In this document: one piece after another, positions 1 to 7,881 of the stretch
How positions within the stretch are numbered: the stretch's first letter is position 1
Layout: each line of letters opens with the position of its first letter
Origin: OMOG01 sp041485845
Lineage (GTDB): Bacteria > Acidobacteriota > Terriglobia > Bryobacterales > Bryobacteraceae
Assembly: GCA_041485845.1 (NCBI GenBank)
Contig: JBGPKH010000062.1
Span: 1 to 22,586 of the forward strand
Direction: 5' to 3'
Length of the DNA: 22,586 bases
Translations under genes and position numbers: made by a program
Notes under the pieces: generated by a model
Databases searched by the model: none
The model's input: the letters and a program-made list of their open reading frames with translations, nothing else
What the model was told of the DNA's origin: nothing

Positions 1-856
1 GCTGACGTTGAAGTCCGGTTGATAGAAATGGAGGCTGTTACCGGTCTGTTCGAACCTCGCGGGCTGCATGAAGCGCCGATGCTGCATGGGCCCTTCGCGG
101 AAGAGAGTGCCTCCGCCGCCGTGAAGCTGGTTGGTGCCGCTCTTCTTGACGACCACGATGGCCGCCGCCGCCAGAGTGGCCGTATTCGGCGGGGAGGGCG
201 GTGGTAATGACCTTCACTTCCTCGATGGTGCTGAGAATCGTATCGGTGGTGTTGGTGCCGCTCGGCTGGACACCGTACATGCCATCCTCGAAGTAGCCGA
301 TGTTGCTGGTGGCGCCGCCGTTGATCGAGAAGCCGCCGAGGGAGCCGGCATAAGCCAAACCGCCCGCATTCACACCCGGCGTGAGGTAGAGGACGGCGCG
401 GGAGTGGCGCTGGTATAGCGGCATTCGTTGGAAGAATTCGCCAGTCACGATGGTGCCCGTGGCGGACGTCTCGGTTTCGAGCAGCGGAACCGCGGAAGTC
501 ACCTGGACGGACTCGGCAACAGCGCCGAGTTCCATCACGCCGTTAATCGGCAGCGTAGCTCCGACCCGCAGTTCCACGTTCTCCCGGATGAAACTCTTGA
601 AGCCTGGAGCCGTGATTCTCACCCGGTAGGTTCCCGGACGGAGGAAAGGGATGCGGTAAATCCCTTCCGAATTGGTTACCGTTTCCGTCTCGAAGTTGTT
701 GTCAACGTTGATTGCGGTTACCTGAGCGTTCACAACGACGGCGCTGCTGACATCAGTGACCGTTCCCGTTAGGACTGCCGTATCCTGCGCCCAACCCGGA
801 ACAACCGCGAATAAGACCAGAGTCGGGAAAAGGCCCTGAAGCCCTCTTTGAAGCAT
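1..856 (-). pseudogene. Oar-like TonB-dependent receptor, 5' part, frameshifted and cut by window edge
   Basis: This is the N-terminal part of an outer-membrane receptor of the Oar/TonB-dependent type, a class that imports large substrates with TonB energy. The start is the ATG at 856-854. It is preceded by a strong AAAGGAG ribosome-binding site and followed by a signal peptide (residues 1-23, ending VVPGWA). A longer frame opens upstream at 934 but lacks these. Residues about 26-105 are a carboxypeptidase-regulatory-like beta-sandwich (LTGTVTD, GIYRIPFLRPGTYRV), and the plug domain follows (SINGGATSNIGYFEDG, LPAEYGHSGGG). At the GGC run at 160-172 the reading frame is lost. The expected continuation (AIVVVKKSGTNQLHGGG) is intact in the next frame down to base 1, which fits one extra base. 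It is either a pseudogene or a sequencing error in the GGC run. Family assignment is firm; substrate unknown. Confidence 0.85.
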
Positions 857-1072
857 ACAATTCTCCTTTATCGGCAACCACCATTGCGTCCCGCACGGTC
901 TCTCGAACGCTGAGGCCGCATGCGGATCAGCCACCTGTCCGAAGCCAGGTGCGCAAATCCGCTCCCCGGATTCTCTTGAACGAAAATGCTTGAAACCCCA
1001 GCCTACGTGGCCGCAAAAACGCCGACACCAATGCTGGGAGGATCACCCCAACTTTCGTTAATCAAGGGGAAT

Positions 1073-1118
1073 GTCGCGGCAGTCGCGGCAGTCGCGGCAG
1101 TCGCGGCATGTCGCGGCA
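1073..1118. repeat. 9-bp tandem repeat, five copies
   Basis: The 9-mer GTCGCGGCA is repeated at 1073, 1082, 1091 and 1100. After one extra T, a fifth copy begins at 1110. It lies upstream of the receptor gene and runs directly into the left end of the foldback element. Its function is not known. It may be a satellite of the element end rather than a regulatory site. Confidence 0.85.
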
Positions 1119-1361
1119 AAGTAGAAATGTCCCCCTCCGGAGCAAAGTAGAAACGTCCCCTTGCAGCAGCGGTTTCCAAAAGCTCCCATTCCCTCTTGTC
1201 GGGAAAAATGGGTTCGGCTTGCGGCGGGTTCCGTCAAGGCCGCGCGCCGTCTTTGCGCGCGCCGGAGGGAAGCCTTGACGGGTTCCGCCGCAAGCAGCAC
1301 AATGCGCGCAAGAGGGAATGGGAGCGATCCCTCTGAAATCGAGGGGACATTTCTACTTTGC
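1116..1361. mobile_element. 246-bp foldback, MITE-like element with IS-type ends
   Basis: The 19-mer GCAAAGTAGAAATGTCCCC at 1116-1134 is repeated with one change at 1142-1160 and occurs inverted at 1343-1361. Inside, GCTCCCATTCCCTCTTG (1182-1198) has a perfect inverted partner at 1309-1325. A third arm, 1217-1240, pairs with 1272-1295 apart from a central five-base difference. Near the middle lies a short GCGCGC-rich hairpin. No protein is encoded that I recognise. Nested arms with repeated terminal motifs look like a non-autonomous element or a remnant of the ends of a larger insertion sequence. Doubled terminal motifs are known in the IS21 family, but this link is inference. A 13-bp direct repeat AGGGGAATGTCGC flanks it at 1065-1077 and 1368-1380. 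Confidence 0.65.
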
Positions 1362-1557
1362 TACCACAGGGGAATGTCGCAGCATCGCGCCGCGCGGATG
1401 ACTGTCGGTAGTGGTCACCCGACCATCGCCCGCAATGACCAGGCACTTGTTGACATTGGTGATTCAGTAAGCCCGGTCGGCGCCCGACGCCACGCCCGTC
1501 AGCGCAAGGGCCGGCAATCCGACAGCAGTCTGACAGATCGGTGTTAGTCTGGAATTC

Positions 1558-2466
1558 GTGCGCAGGCTCCTCCTGTTCCTCTCGCGCCAGAAACACTTAA
1601 GGATGTGGATGGAAACCTCTCCGATGGCGCAAAGGCTCTCCACCCGGTTCGTGGCGGGCCAGACCCTCGATCAGGCCCTCGCGGTCGGCCGCAAGATCAA
1701 CCCGGAAGGCATCACCCTCACGCTCGACCATCTCGGCGAGAGCGTGACCACTCTGGAGGAGGCCGCCGCGGCGCGCGACGTCTACGTGCGCACGCTTTCC
1801 GCCATCCACGACTGCGGCATTCAGGGCAACGTTTCGCTGAAGCTCACGCAGTTCGGTCTCGATTTTTCCTACGATCGATGCCGCGATAATGTCGAACAGC
1901 TTGTGCGGCGGGCCGCCGAATTGCAGAGCTTCGTCCGCATCGACATGGAATCGAGCGAGTACACCGGCCGCACTCTCGATCTGGTCACGGACTTGCACCA
2001 GCGGTACGGCAGTGTCGGGGTGGTGATTCAATCCTGCCTCTACCGCAGCAAAGACGATGTTGAAAATCTCTGCGCCCGCGGCATCCGCGTGCGGCTGTGC
2101 AAGGGCGCCTACCTCGAGCCGGCCAGCGTGGCATTCCAACACAAAGCCGACGTGGACCGCAATTACGTGGAGTTGGCGAAGCTTCTGCTAGACAAAGGCG
2201 AGTACCCGGCTTTCGCCACCCACGACGAAAAGATCATCCGGCAGACCGAGGAATACGTTGCCCTGAAGAAGATCCCCCGCGACAAATTCGAGTTCCAGAT
2301 GTTGTATGGAATTCGCCGCGACCTCCAGCGTCGCCTGGTCGCCGAAGGCTACCGCCTGCGCCTCTACGTGCCGTTTGGCAGGGCATGGTACCCCTACTAC
2401 ATGCGCCGGCTGGCAGAGCGGCCGGCCAATATTTTCTTCATCCTGCGCAACCTATTCAGGCAGTAG
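1558..2466 (+). CDS. Proline dehydrogenase (monofunctional, FAD-dependent)
   Basis: Oxidises L-proline to pyrroline-5-carboxylate with FAD, the first step of proline catabolism, and passes electrons to the quinone pool at the inner membrane. The 302-residue length fits monofunctional bacterial proline dehydrogenases rather than bifunctional PutA. Visible family motifs in the TIM barrel are GNVSLKLTQFG, RIDMES, RVRLCKGAY, ATHD and the C-terminal LYVPFGRAWYPYYMRRLAER. The Arg pair beginning at residue 283 belongs to the proline carboxylate-binding motif of the family. The start is a GTG at 1558 without a clear ribosome-binding site. An ATG at 1603 is possible, but the RRLLLFLSRQ segment before it looks like the family N-terminus. 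No pyrroline-5-carboxylate dehydrogenase gene lies nearby, so the pathway must be completed elsewhere. Confidence 0.93.
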   Translation: MRRLLLFLSRQKHLRMWMETSPMAQRLSTRFVAGQTLDQALAVGRKINPEGITLTLDHLGESVTTLEEAAAARDVYVRTLSAIHDCGIQGNVSLKLTQFGLDFSYDRCRDNVEQLVRRAAELQSFVRIDMESSEYTGRTLDLVTDLHQRYGSVGVVIQSCLYRSKDDVENLCARGIRVRLCKGAYLEPASVAFQHKADVDRNYVELAKLLLDKGEYPAFATHDEKIIRQTEEYVALKKIPRDKFEFQMLYGIRRDLQRRLVAEGYRLRLYVPFGRAWYPYYMRRLAERPANIFFILRNLFRQ

Positions 2467-2490
2467 CGGGAATTTAGGCAGTAGCGGGAA
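2458..2490. repeat. 18-bp tandem duplication over the proline dehydrogenase stop codon
   Basis: AGGCAGTAGCGGGAA occurs at 2458-2472 and again at 2476-2490, separated by TTT. The first copy contains the TAG stop of the proline dehydrogenase gene. It looks like a small replication-slippage duplication; I see no hairpin or site in it. Confidence 0.8.
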
Positions 2491-2568
2491 GCGCGATAGC
2501 TACAAAGAGCCAAGGACGCTGCCGTGACCGGGCCGGCGGCTGTGCTACCTTAGAAACGAAGTGACGGG

Positions 2569-3039
2569 ATGGCGAGTCTAACGAGTATGCGCTACTGGTC
2601 GTATTTTGCCGCGAAGCTGGCGATCGCGGGCGCCCTACTTTATAGCTTGTTAGCGCTGTTGAATTGGAGCTGGCCCCCCGCACCCCGCCTCTTCACATAC
2701 GTTCCGCCGCGGTTCGGCTACGACCTGGGCTTCACCCTGGCCGTCCTGGTCTGGTTCCTGCTATGCACGGGCACCGTGTACCTGATCGTCTGGGACCAGC
2801 GCTACCGCTGCCGTGTCTGCCTGCGGCACCTGCGCATGCCCATCGAGACCGGCTCGTGGAGCCGGATGCTGCAATTCGGCCGGCCGCGGATCGAGTACAT
2901 CTGCCCCTATGGCCACGGAACGTTGAGGGAAGAAGAATTGCAGATCTCCGGCCTGGAGAACCCCGAATGGACCGCCCATTCGGATGATCTCTGGGAGGAG
3001 CTTTGCGCCTCCTCCAAGGAATCCGGCGACCAATCGTGA
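2569..3039 (+). CDS. Two-helix membrane protein with Cys motifs
   Basis: Function not recognised. The 156-residue product has two hydrophobic segments, at about residues 12-32 and 52-75, followed by a soluble tail. The tail carries a CxxC pair (YRCRVCLRHLRMP) and a later CPYGHG motif. Together these could bind a metal in a zinc-ribbon-like manner; that is inference. The start may be ATG 2569 or ATG 2587 (MRYWSYF), and neither has a strong ribosome-binding site. Its stop overlaps the likely start of the next gene in GTGA, so the two are probably translated together and may work at the membrane as a pair. Confidence 0.75.
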   Translation: MASLTSMRYWSYFAAKLAIAGALLYSLLALLNWSWPPAPRLFTYVPPRFGYDLGFTLAVLVWFLLCTGTVYLIVWDQRYRCRVCLRHLRMPIETGSWSRMLQFGRPRIEYICPYGHGTLREEELQISGLENPEWTAHSDDLWEELCASSKESGDQS

Positions 3040-3380
3040 ATGGCGTCCCGCGCTGGCGCATCGCAGCCGGCATCGCCATTCTGGCGGGTCTCGTTTTCTT
3101 TCTCGCCATATTCGCCCCCTATTACTTCCGTAACCTCGAATTGCAGAATTTCGTGTCGAAGATTACACACAGTGGGGAGAACCAGGCGAAATCCGACGAC
3201 GTGCTGCGCACCTGGGTGCTGGATAAAGCGCACCAACTGGAGCTTCCCGTAATGGAAGATAACGTGCATATTACGCGGTCGCCGGGAACTATGCAGATCG
3301 ACGTCCGCTATGCCGTGCGGGTGAATCTGCCGGGGTACACGGTGGACCTGCATTTCTACCCCGGTGCGGGCAGCCGGTAG
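3036..3380 (+). CDS. Small single-pass membrane protein
   Basis: Function not recognised. From the GTG at 3036 the product is 114 residues: a short basic N-terminus, one membrane helix (AAGIAILAGLVFFLAIFAPYY), and a soluble domain of mixed helix and strand ending in LPGYTVDLHFYPG. The layout loosely resembles the DUF4845 type of small membrane proteins; this is a weak impression. The GTG is favoured because it overlaps the stop of the upstream membrane-protein gene (GTGA), typical of translational coupling. A TTG at 3003 would give 125 residues and a 37-base overlap. Confidence 0.7.
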   Translation: MNGVPRWRIAAGIAILAGLVFFLAIFAPYYFRNLELQNFVSKITHSGENQAKSDDVLRTWVLDKAHQLELPVMEDNVHITRSPGTMQIDVRYAVRVNLPGYTVDLHFYPGAGSR

Positions 3381-3446
3381 GCCATCCTGAGCCTCCTGAG
3401 CCAGGGCGGGAGGTCTGTCGGGCCGGTTCATGCGAGAATTGAATTA

Positions 3447-6068
3447 GTGCCAAGACTAGCGGCCAGGCCGAAACGGGAAATGAAGGTCCGGGTTCCGGAC
3501 AATGCGGGGCTGGCACGCTTCTTCTTCGGACCGTTCGGCCGCATCCTGATCATCGGGTTCACCCTCTTCGTCCTCATGGGGCTCGGGGTGTTCACGTATT
3601 TCTACGCCAAGTACGCGGGCGTGATCGATGAAAAGCTGCGCGCCGGAGTGTTTGCCAACTCCGCCAAGATCTTCGCCGCGCCGCAATCCGTGGGCGTGGG
3701 CGATGCCATGACGCCCGCCGAGATCGCCGCCGAGTTGCGGCGCAGCGGCTACAACGAATCGCGCGGCAATCCGGTAGGCTACTACCAGCTCGGGAAAAGC
3801 TCCATCGAAGTCTTCCCGGGCAAGGATTCCTACTTTGAGCAGGAAGCCGGACTGATCCGGTTCGCCGGCGGCAGGATCTCGCAAATCGTCTCCCTCCAGG
3901 ACAACACCGCGCGCAACTTGTACCAGCTCGAGCCACAGCTCATCACCAGCCTCACCGGTCCGGCTCGCGAGAAGCGCCGCATGGTCAAGTTCCACGACAT
4001 CCCGCCGATCCTGGTCCACGCGGTCACGTCGGCGGAGGACAAGCGCTTCTTCCAACATGCCGGTTTCGACCCCATTCGCATCATCAAAGCCTTTTATGTG
4101 GATGTGAAGGAGGGGCGCAAGGACCAGGGCGCCTCCACCCTGAGCATGCAGCTTGCGCGCATGTTCTTTCTCGATCAGGACAAGCGCTGGACGCGCAAGG
4201 CGGCCGAGGCGATTATCACGCTGCAACTGGAGCAGAAGCTCTCCAAGGAAGAGATTTTCGAGGACTACTGCAATCAGATCTACCTCGGTTACCGCGGATC
4301 GTTTCGCATTCGCGGTTTCGGCGAGGCGTCCGAAGCGTTCCTGGGCAAGGATCTCAGCCAGATCAGCCTTGCCGAAGCCGCTCAGCTCGCCGGCCTGCCG
4401 CGCTGGCCCGCCTACTTCGACCCATACCGCCATCCCGACCATGCCAAGGACCGGCGCAACGTGGTCCTGAGCCTGATGCGGTCGAACGGCTACATCACCG
4501 ACCGGGATTACGCGCTGGCCATTGGGGCGCCGTTGACCGTGGCCAGGGGCACAGCGCAATCGGTGGAAGCGCCCTACTTCGTGGACCTGGTGAACGACGC
4601 GTTGGAAGCCAAATTTCAGGACGAGAATTTCCAGTCCAACGCGTTCCGCGTCTACACCACGCTTGACATGCACTTGCAGCGCGCTGCTACGGATGCGGTC
4701 CGCAAGGGTATGGCGCTGGTGGACGAACGGATTCGCAAGCAGCGACGCTACAAAGGCCAGACGCCTCCCGAGGCCCAGGTGGCGCTGGTGGCCATCGACC
4801 CCCACACGGCCGAGGTGAAGGCGGTGGTCGGCGGGCGCAACTACGGCGTGAGCCAGCTCAACCACGTCCTGGCAAAGCGCCAGCCGGGGTCGATCTTCAA
4901 GCCGTTCGTGTATGCCGCGGCGCTCGATACCGGCGTGGAGGGCGGCCCGCGCATCCTCACTGCCAGCACCATGATCGAGGATGCGCCCACCACCTTCTGG
5001 TTCGACGGCAAGCCCTATGAGCCCAGCAATTTCGAGAAGAAATTCTACGGGGACGTCACCCTGCGCACGGCGCTGGCGCACTCGCTCAACGTCGCCACGG
5101 TGAAGGTAGCGGAAATGGTGGGCTGGGACGCGGTGGTCGCCATGGCCAACCGTGCGGGCATGAACTACAAGATCCAGCCGACTCCCGCGGTGGCGCTGGG
5201 CGCCTACGAAATTACGCCGCTGGAAGCCGCCGGCGCCTACACCATGTTCGCCAACTACGGCAACTATGTGAAGCCCACGTTCCTGCGGATGGTCCGCGAC
5301 GGCAAAGACGGCAAGAAACTCTTCGAGAACAAGGTGGAAGAGAAACACGTTCTCGACCCACGGGTGGCATACCTGGTGACCAACCTGATGGAAGAGGTCC
5401 TGCGGAGCGGCACCGCCGCCGGGGTGCGCGCGCGCTACGCCTTCAACGTGCCCGCGGCGGGCAAGACCGGCACCTCGCACGATGGCTGGTTCGCGGGCTT
5501 CACTTCCGAGTTGCTCTGCGTGGTCTGGGTGGGATTTGACGATAACGAGGTACTGGACCTGCAAGGTGCGGATTCGGCCGCTCCCATCTGGGCGGAGTTC
5601 ATGAAGACCGCTCTCAATTACCGCGAGTATCGCGGCACCAACCCCTTCCAGGCCCCGGACGGAATCGTCTCCATCGATATCGATCCCGAATCGGGAATGC
5701 CGGCCACTCCGGCCTGCTCCAATACGCGCAAGGAAGTGTACATCGCCGGGACGCAGCCGGTGGGAGCCTGCCCGCTGCACGGCGGCGGGCGCCAGGGGAT
5801 CACCAATGTCGCCGGCTGGGAGACGCCGGCGTCCGGGCGGCCGCCCTCGCGTTCGGGTTCCCCGTCGGCGGATACGGCGCCACGGATCATCGGCTCCGGC
5901 GGCGGGGATGGCCAAGTGTCGCCGGGCGCTGTCGCGCGCAGGGCCGCGCGCCAGGAACCCCCGGACCCGGAAGCCAGTTCCGCCGCGCAACCGGAGCCGC
6001 CCGACCAGCCCAGGAAAGACGGGAAGAAGGGCTTCTGGAATCGCTTGAAGGGCGTGTTCAAGAAGTAA
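3447..6068 (+). CDS. Class A penicillin-binding protein (PBP1 type)
   Basis: Bifunctional peptidoglycan synthase of the inner membrane: it polymerises glycan strands from lipid II and cross-links the stem peptides. It begins with one membrane helix (residues about 32-54) and a region resembling the PBP1b UB2H domain (IFAAPQSVGVGD onward). The GT51 glycosyltransferase follows, with catalytic Glu197 in EDKRFFQHAGFDP and the GASTLSMQLARM motif near residue 228. The transpeptidase carries the SxxK motif at Ser482-Lys485 (GSIFKPF), SLN at 546-548 and KTGT at 673. The C-terminus is a Pro/Ser/Arg-rich tail ending in a basic patch. Start is GTG 3447 or, 11 codons later, ATG 3480 (MKVRVPDNAG); the sequence does not settle it. 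All catalytic motifs are intact. Confidence 0.95.
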   Translation: MPRLAARPKREMKVRVPDNAGLARFFFGPFGRILIIGFTLFVLMGLGVFTYFYAKYAGVIDEKLRAGVFANSAKIFAAPQSVGVGDAMTPAEIAAELRRSGYNESRGNPVGYYQLGKSSIEVFPGKDSYFEQEAGLIRFAGGRISQIVSLQDNTARNLYQLEPQLITSLTGPAREKRRMVKFHDIPPILVHAVTSAEDKRFFQHAGFDPIRIIKAFYVDVKEGRKDQGASTLSMQLARMFFLDQDKRWTRKAAEAIITLQLEQKLSKEEIFEDYCNQIYLGYRGSFRIRGFGEASEAFLGKDLSQISLAEAAQLAGLPRWPAYFDPYRHPDHAKDRRNVVLSLMRSNGYITDRDYALAIGAPLTVARGTAQSVEAPYFVDLVNDALEAKFQDENFQSNAFRVYTTLDMHLQRAATDAVRKGMALVDERIRKQRRYKGQTPPEAQVALVAIDPHTAEVKAVVGGRNYGVSQLNHVLAKRQPGSIFKPFVYAAALDTGVEGGPRILTASTMIEDAPTTFWFDGKPYEPSNFEKKFYGDVTLRTALAHSLNVATVKVAEMVGWDAVVAMANRAGMNYKIQPTPAVALGAYEITPLEAAGAYTMFANYGNYVKPTFLRMVRDGKDGKKLFENKVEEKHVLDPRVAYLVTNLMEEVLRSGTAAGVRARYAFNVPAAGKTGTSHDGWFAGFTSELLCVVWVGFDDNEVLDLQGADSAAPIWAEFMKTALNYREYRGTNPFQAPDGIVSIDIDPESGMPATPACSNTRKEVYIAGTQPVGACPLHGGGRQGITNVAGWETPASGRPPSRSGSPSADTAPRIIGSGGGDGQVSPGAVARRAARQEPPDPEASSAAQPEPPDQPRKDGKKGFWNRLKGVFKK

Positions 6069-6080
6069 AGGCCACTCCCT

Positions 6081-6139
6081 GCGGCCGTGGCTCAGAAAGA
6101 CTCCGTTGACAGGGCACGACTTGTAGCTGAGCCGCGACC
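6081..6139. repeat. Imperfect inverted repeat after the PBP gene
   Basis: GCGGCCGTGGCTCAG (6081-6095) can pair with CTGAGCCGCGACC (6127-6139), seven bases perfectly and several more with mismatches. It starts 12 bases after the stop codon of the penicillin-binding protein. No T-run follows, so it is either a weak terminator or one copy of a dispersed intergenic repeat. Confidence 0.4.
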
Positions 6140-6201
6140 GAAGGAAGCGGTCCGCCGGCTTTAGAATAAGGCGTTAGAATAACCTCAGGGGGTGGGCCCT
6201 C

Positions 6202-6981
6202 ATGCTCTCTCGACCGTTCGCCCTGTTGCTCGCGGCGGGGTTATGTCCGGTATTCGCACAATCGCAGACTAACGCCATCGTGGACGGCACCAAAACCACG
6301 GTGCCGCCTCCCCAGGCGGCCAAAACGCTAACGCCCGAAATGCGCGGCGACATCTTCATGGCGCGCAAAATGTACCGCGAAGCCATCGAGACGTTCCGCG
6401 AAGGTTCTCCCAAGGACCCCGTTCTTCTCAACAAGACCGGCATCGCCTACCACCAGCTCATGCAGCTCGACAACGCGCGGAAGTGTTACGAGCGGTCCAT
6501 CAAAATCAGGCCCGACTACGTGGAGGCCCTGAACAATCTCGGCACGATCTACTATGCCAGGAAGAGCCCACGGCGGGCGATCGCCTGGTACAACCGGGCG
6601 CTCAAGATCGCTCCGGAAGAATCCAAGTCGGCGTCCATCTACATGAATCTCGGTACGGCCTACTTCGCTCGCAAGAGGTACGACGACGCCACTACGGCTT
6701 ATCAGACCGCCATGCGCCTGGACCCGGAAGTCTTCGAGCGCCACGGCAATTTCGGGGTGATGCTGGAGGAACGCAGCGTGGAGGAACGCGGCAAGTTCCA
6801 CTTCTATCTCGCCAAGCTGTACGCCAAGGGCGGCCGCAACGAGCTGGCTCTCCAGTATCTGCGGAAGTCGTTGGAAGAGGGCTTCCGCGATAAGAAGCTG
6901 GCCGAAATGCCCGAGTTCGCCGCCATGAAAGATTTGCCGGAATTCAAGCAGCTTCTCACGCTGGAACCGCGCGTATTGTAG
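6202..6981 (+). CDS. Secreted tetratricopeptide-repeat protein
   Basis: A 259-residue exported protein. The signal peptide covers residues 1-20 (LLLAAGLCPVFA then QSQ). At least three TPR units follow (NKTGIAYHQLMQLDNARKCY, LNNLGTIYYARKSPRRAIAW, MNLGTAYFARKRYDDATTAY), then a looser helical C-terminus. TPR domains are protein-binding scaffolds; the partner is not evident. The ATG at 6202 is preceded by an AGGGGGTG ribosome-binding site. It stands alone between the penicillin-binding protein and the toxin-antitoxin cluster, so context does not define its role. Confidence 0.85.
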   Translation: MLSRPFALLLAAGLCPVFAQSQTNAIVDGTKTTVPPPQAAKTLTPEMRGDIFMARKMYREAIETFREGSPKDPVLLNKTGIAYHQLMQLDNARKCYERSIKIRPDYVEALNNLGTIYYARKSPRRAIAWYNRALKIAPEESKSASIYMNLGTAYFARKRYDDATTAYQTAMRLDPEVFERHGNFGVMLEERSVEERGKFHFYLAKLYAKGGRNELALQYLRKSLEEGFRDKKLAEMPEFAAMKDLPEFKQLLTLEPRVL

Positions 6982-7281
6982 GGCGCGGCAGAGCGTTGTC
7001 CTCCATTGCGCTGGTATCTCTCGGGGTGCGCGCTCCACCCACACCGCAGACCGGACGATTCTTGCGCCCGAAGGCGGAATATTCAGGCAAAGTAGTGGGG
7101 GCAGGCTGGTGCGGACGTATCGCCGAGTCGATCGCTCGGAGACCTTGATCCGTCACGCGAGCGCGGGTTCGAGCGTGGCGCTGCCGACAGCTTTTGCCGC
7201 CGGCGCCGGTGAGACCGGCTGCCTTGGCCGCTCTGCTGGCAGCGGCGGCGGCTGCGCGCGGTGGCGGTAGAATGATGGTTG
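6982..7281. other. 300-bp gap with no recognised feature
   Basis: Short open frames occur on both strands, but they have no recognisable domain and no convincing ribosome-binding site. The stretch just before 7282 is GGC/GCG-rich. It presumably contains the promoter of the HicB/HicA pair, but I cannot place -35 and -10 boxes with confidence. Confidence 0.4.
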
Positions 7282-7503
7282 ATGACCAGCAAGATCAGTG
7301 TCGTAATCGAGCGGGACGAGCACGGCTGCTACGCGTGGTGCCCGGAACTCAAGGGGTGCCAATCGCAAGGCAAGACCGTAGAGGAGACTCTTGTCAATAT
7401 CCGCGAGGCGATCGAACTCTTCCTGGAGACTTTGACCGATGAAGAGCGCTCGGCGGCGCTGAGCCAGGAGATTCTGACCACCGCAGTCGAAGTTCATGCC
7501 TAA
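7282..7503 (+). CDS. hicB: HicB-family antitoxin
   Basis: A 73-residue protein with the HicB partial-RNase-H-like fold signature (ISVVIERDEHGCYAWCPELK, then GCQSQGKTVEETLVNIREAI). HicB antitoxins bind and neutralise the HicA mRNA interferase and often repress their own operon. This copy is short and has no extra DNA-binding domain after the core, so autoregulation is uncertain. The start is the ATG at 7282; a TTG immediately before it is in frame. The gene overlaps the following HicA gene by 8 bases, and the antitoxin-first order is common for this pair. Confidence 0.88.
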   Translation: MTSKISVVIERDEHGCYAWCPELKGCQSQGKTVEETLVNIREAIELFLETLTDEERSAALSQEILTTAVEVHA

Positions 7504-7717
7504 ACTGCCGCGCCTGACTGCGGCGGAAGCCGAAGCGATGCTGTTGAAGGCCGGCTTCGATTGGTTACGGTCCAAGGGCAGTCATCGGATCTACGCAAAG
7601 GGCGGGCGCAGGGTAGTGGTTCCGTGGCACAGTAACGCGGCGCTGCACCCGAAGATCGTCAAACAGGTCCTCGAAGCCATGGAGGAAGCCTCGATCCAGG
7701 CGACGCCTCCCGAATAA
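7496..7717 (+). CDS. hicA: HicA-family toxin (mRNA interferase)
   Basis: A 73-residue protein with the HicA double-stranded-RNA-binding-like fold: an N-terminal helix (TAAEAEAMLLKAGF), the strand containing SKGSHRIY, and the closing VVPWHSNAALHPKIVKQVLE. The His of the GSH motif, the catalytic residue in the family, is present. HicA toxins cleave mRNA and tmRNA when free of HicB. The ATG at 7496 lies inside the end of the antitoxin gene, so the two are coupled. Nothing suggests decay. Confidence 0.88.
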   Translation: MPKLPRLTAAEAEAMLLKAGFDWLRSKGSHRIYAKGGRRVVVPWHSNAALHPKIVKQVLEAMEEASIQATPPE

Positions 7718-7858
7718 CGCCGTAGTGTTTACCGATGAGGATCCAGTGGACGTAAAGTCACTGAACGCCCCTCAAAAGCGGAACTTCGAACGAAAAAGAA
7801 TCAGCGCCCACCGTGAGTTCGGCGTGGGCTGCTTCGACATTGGGCGTTCACTTGTGCC

Positions 7859-7881
7859 GTTTATCGATATACAATATAAAC
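7859..7881. promoter_or_regulatory. Possible HigA operator at the higB start
   Basis: GTTTAT (7859-7864) and ATAAAC (7876-7881) form an inverted repeat around an AT-rich core, ending one base before the likely GTG start of higB. HigA-type antitoxins commonly repress their own operon by binding palindromes near the promoter. The position and low GC against a GC-rich background suggest an operator or -10 region; this is inference. Confidence 0.4.

Noticed and set aside
1116..1361. CRISPR array or integron site
   Set aside because: Repeats are inverted and nested, without regular spacers, and no cas or integrase gene is near.
3456..5990. 844-codon open frame opposite the penicillin-binding protein
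   Set aside because: It is the antisense shadow of a GC-rich gene whose catalytic motifs are all intact. The antisense product shows only His/Arg/Gly-rich composition and no domain.
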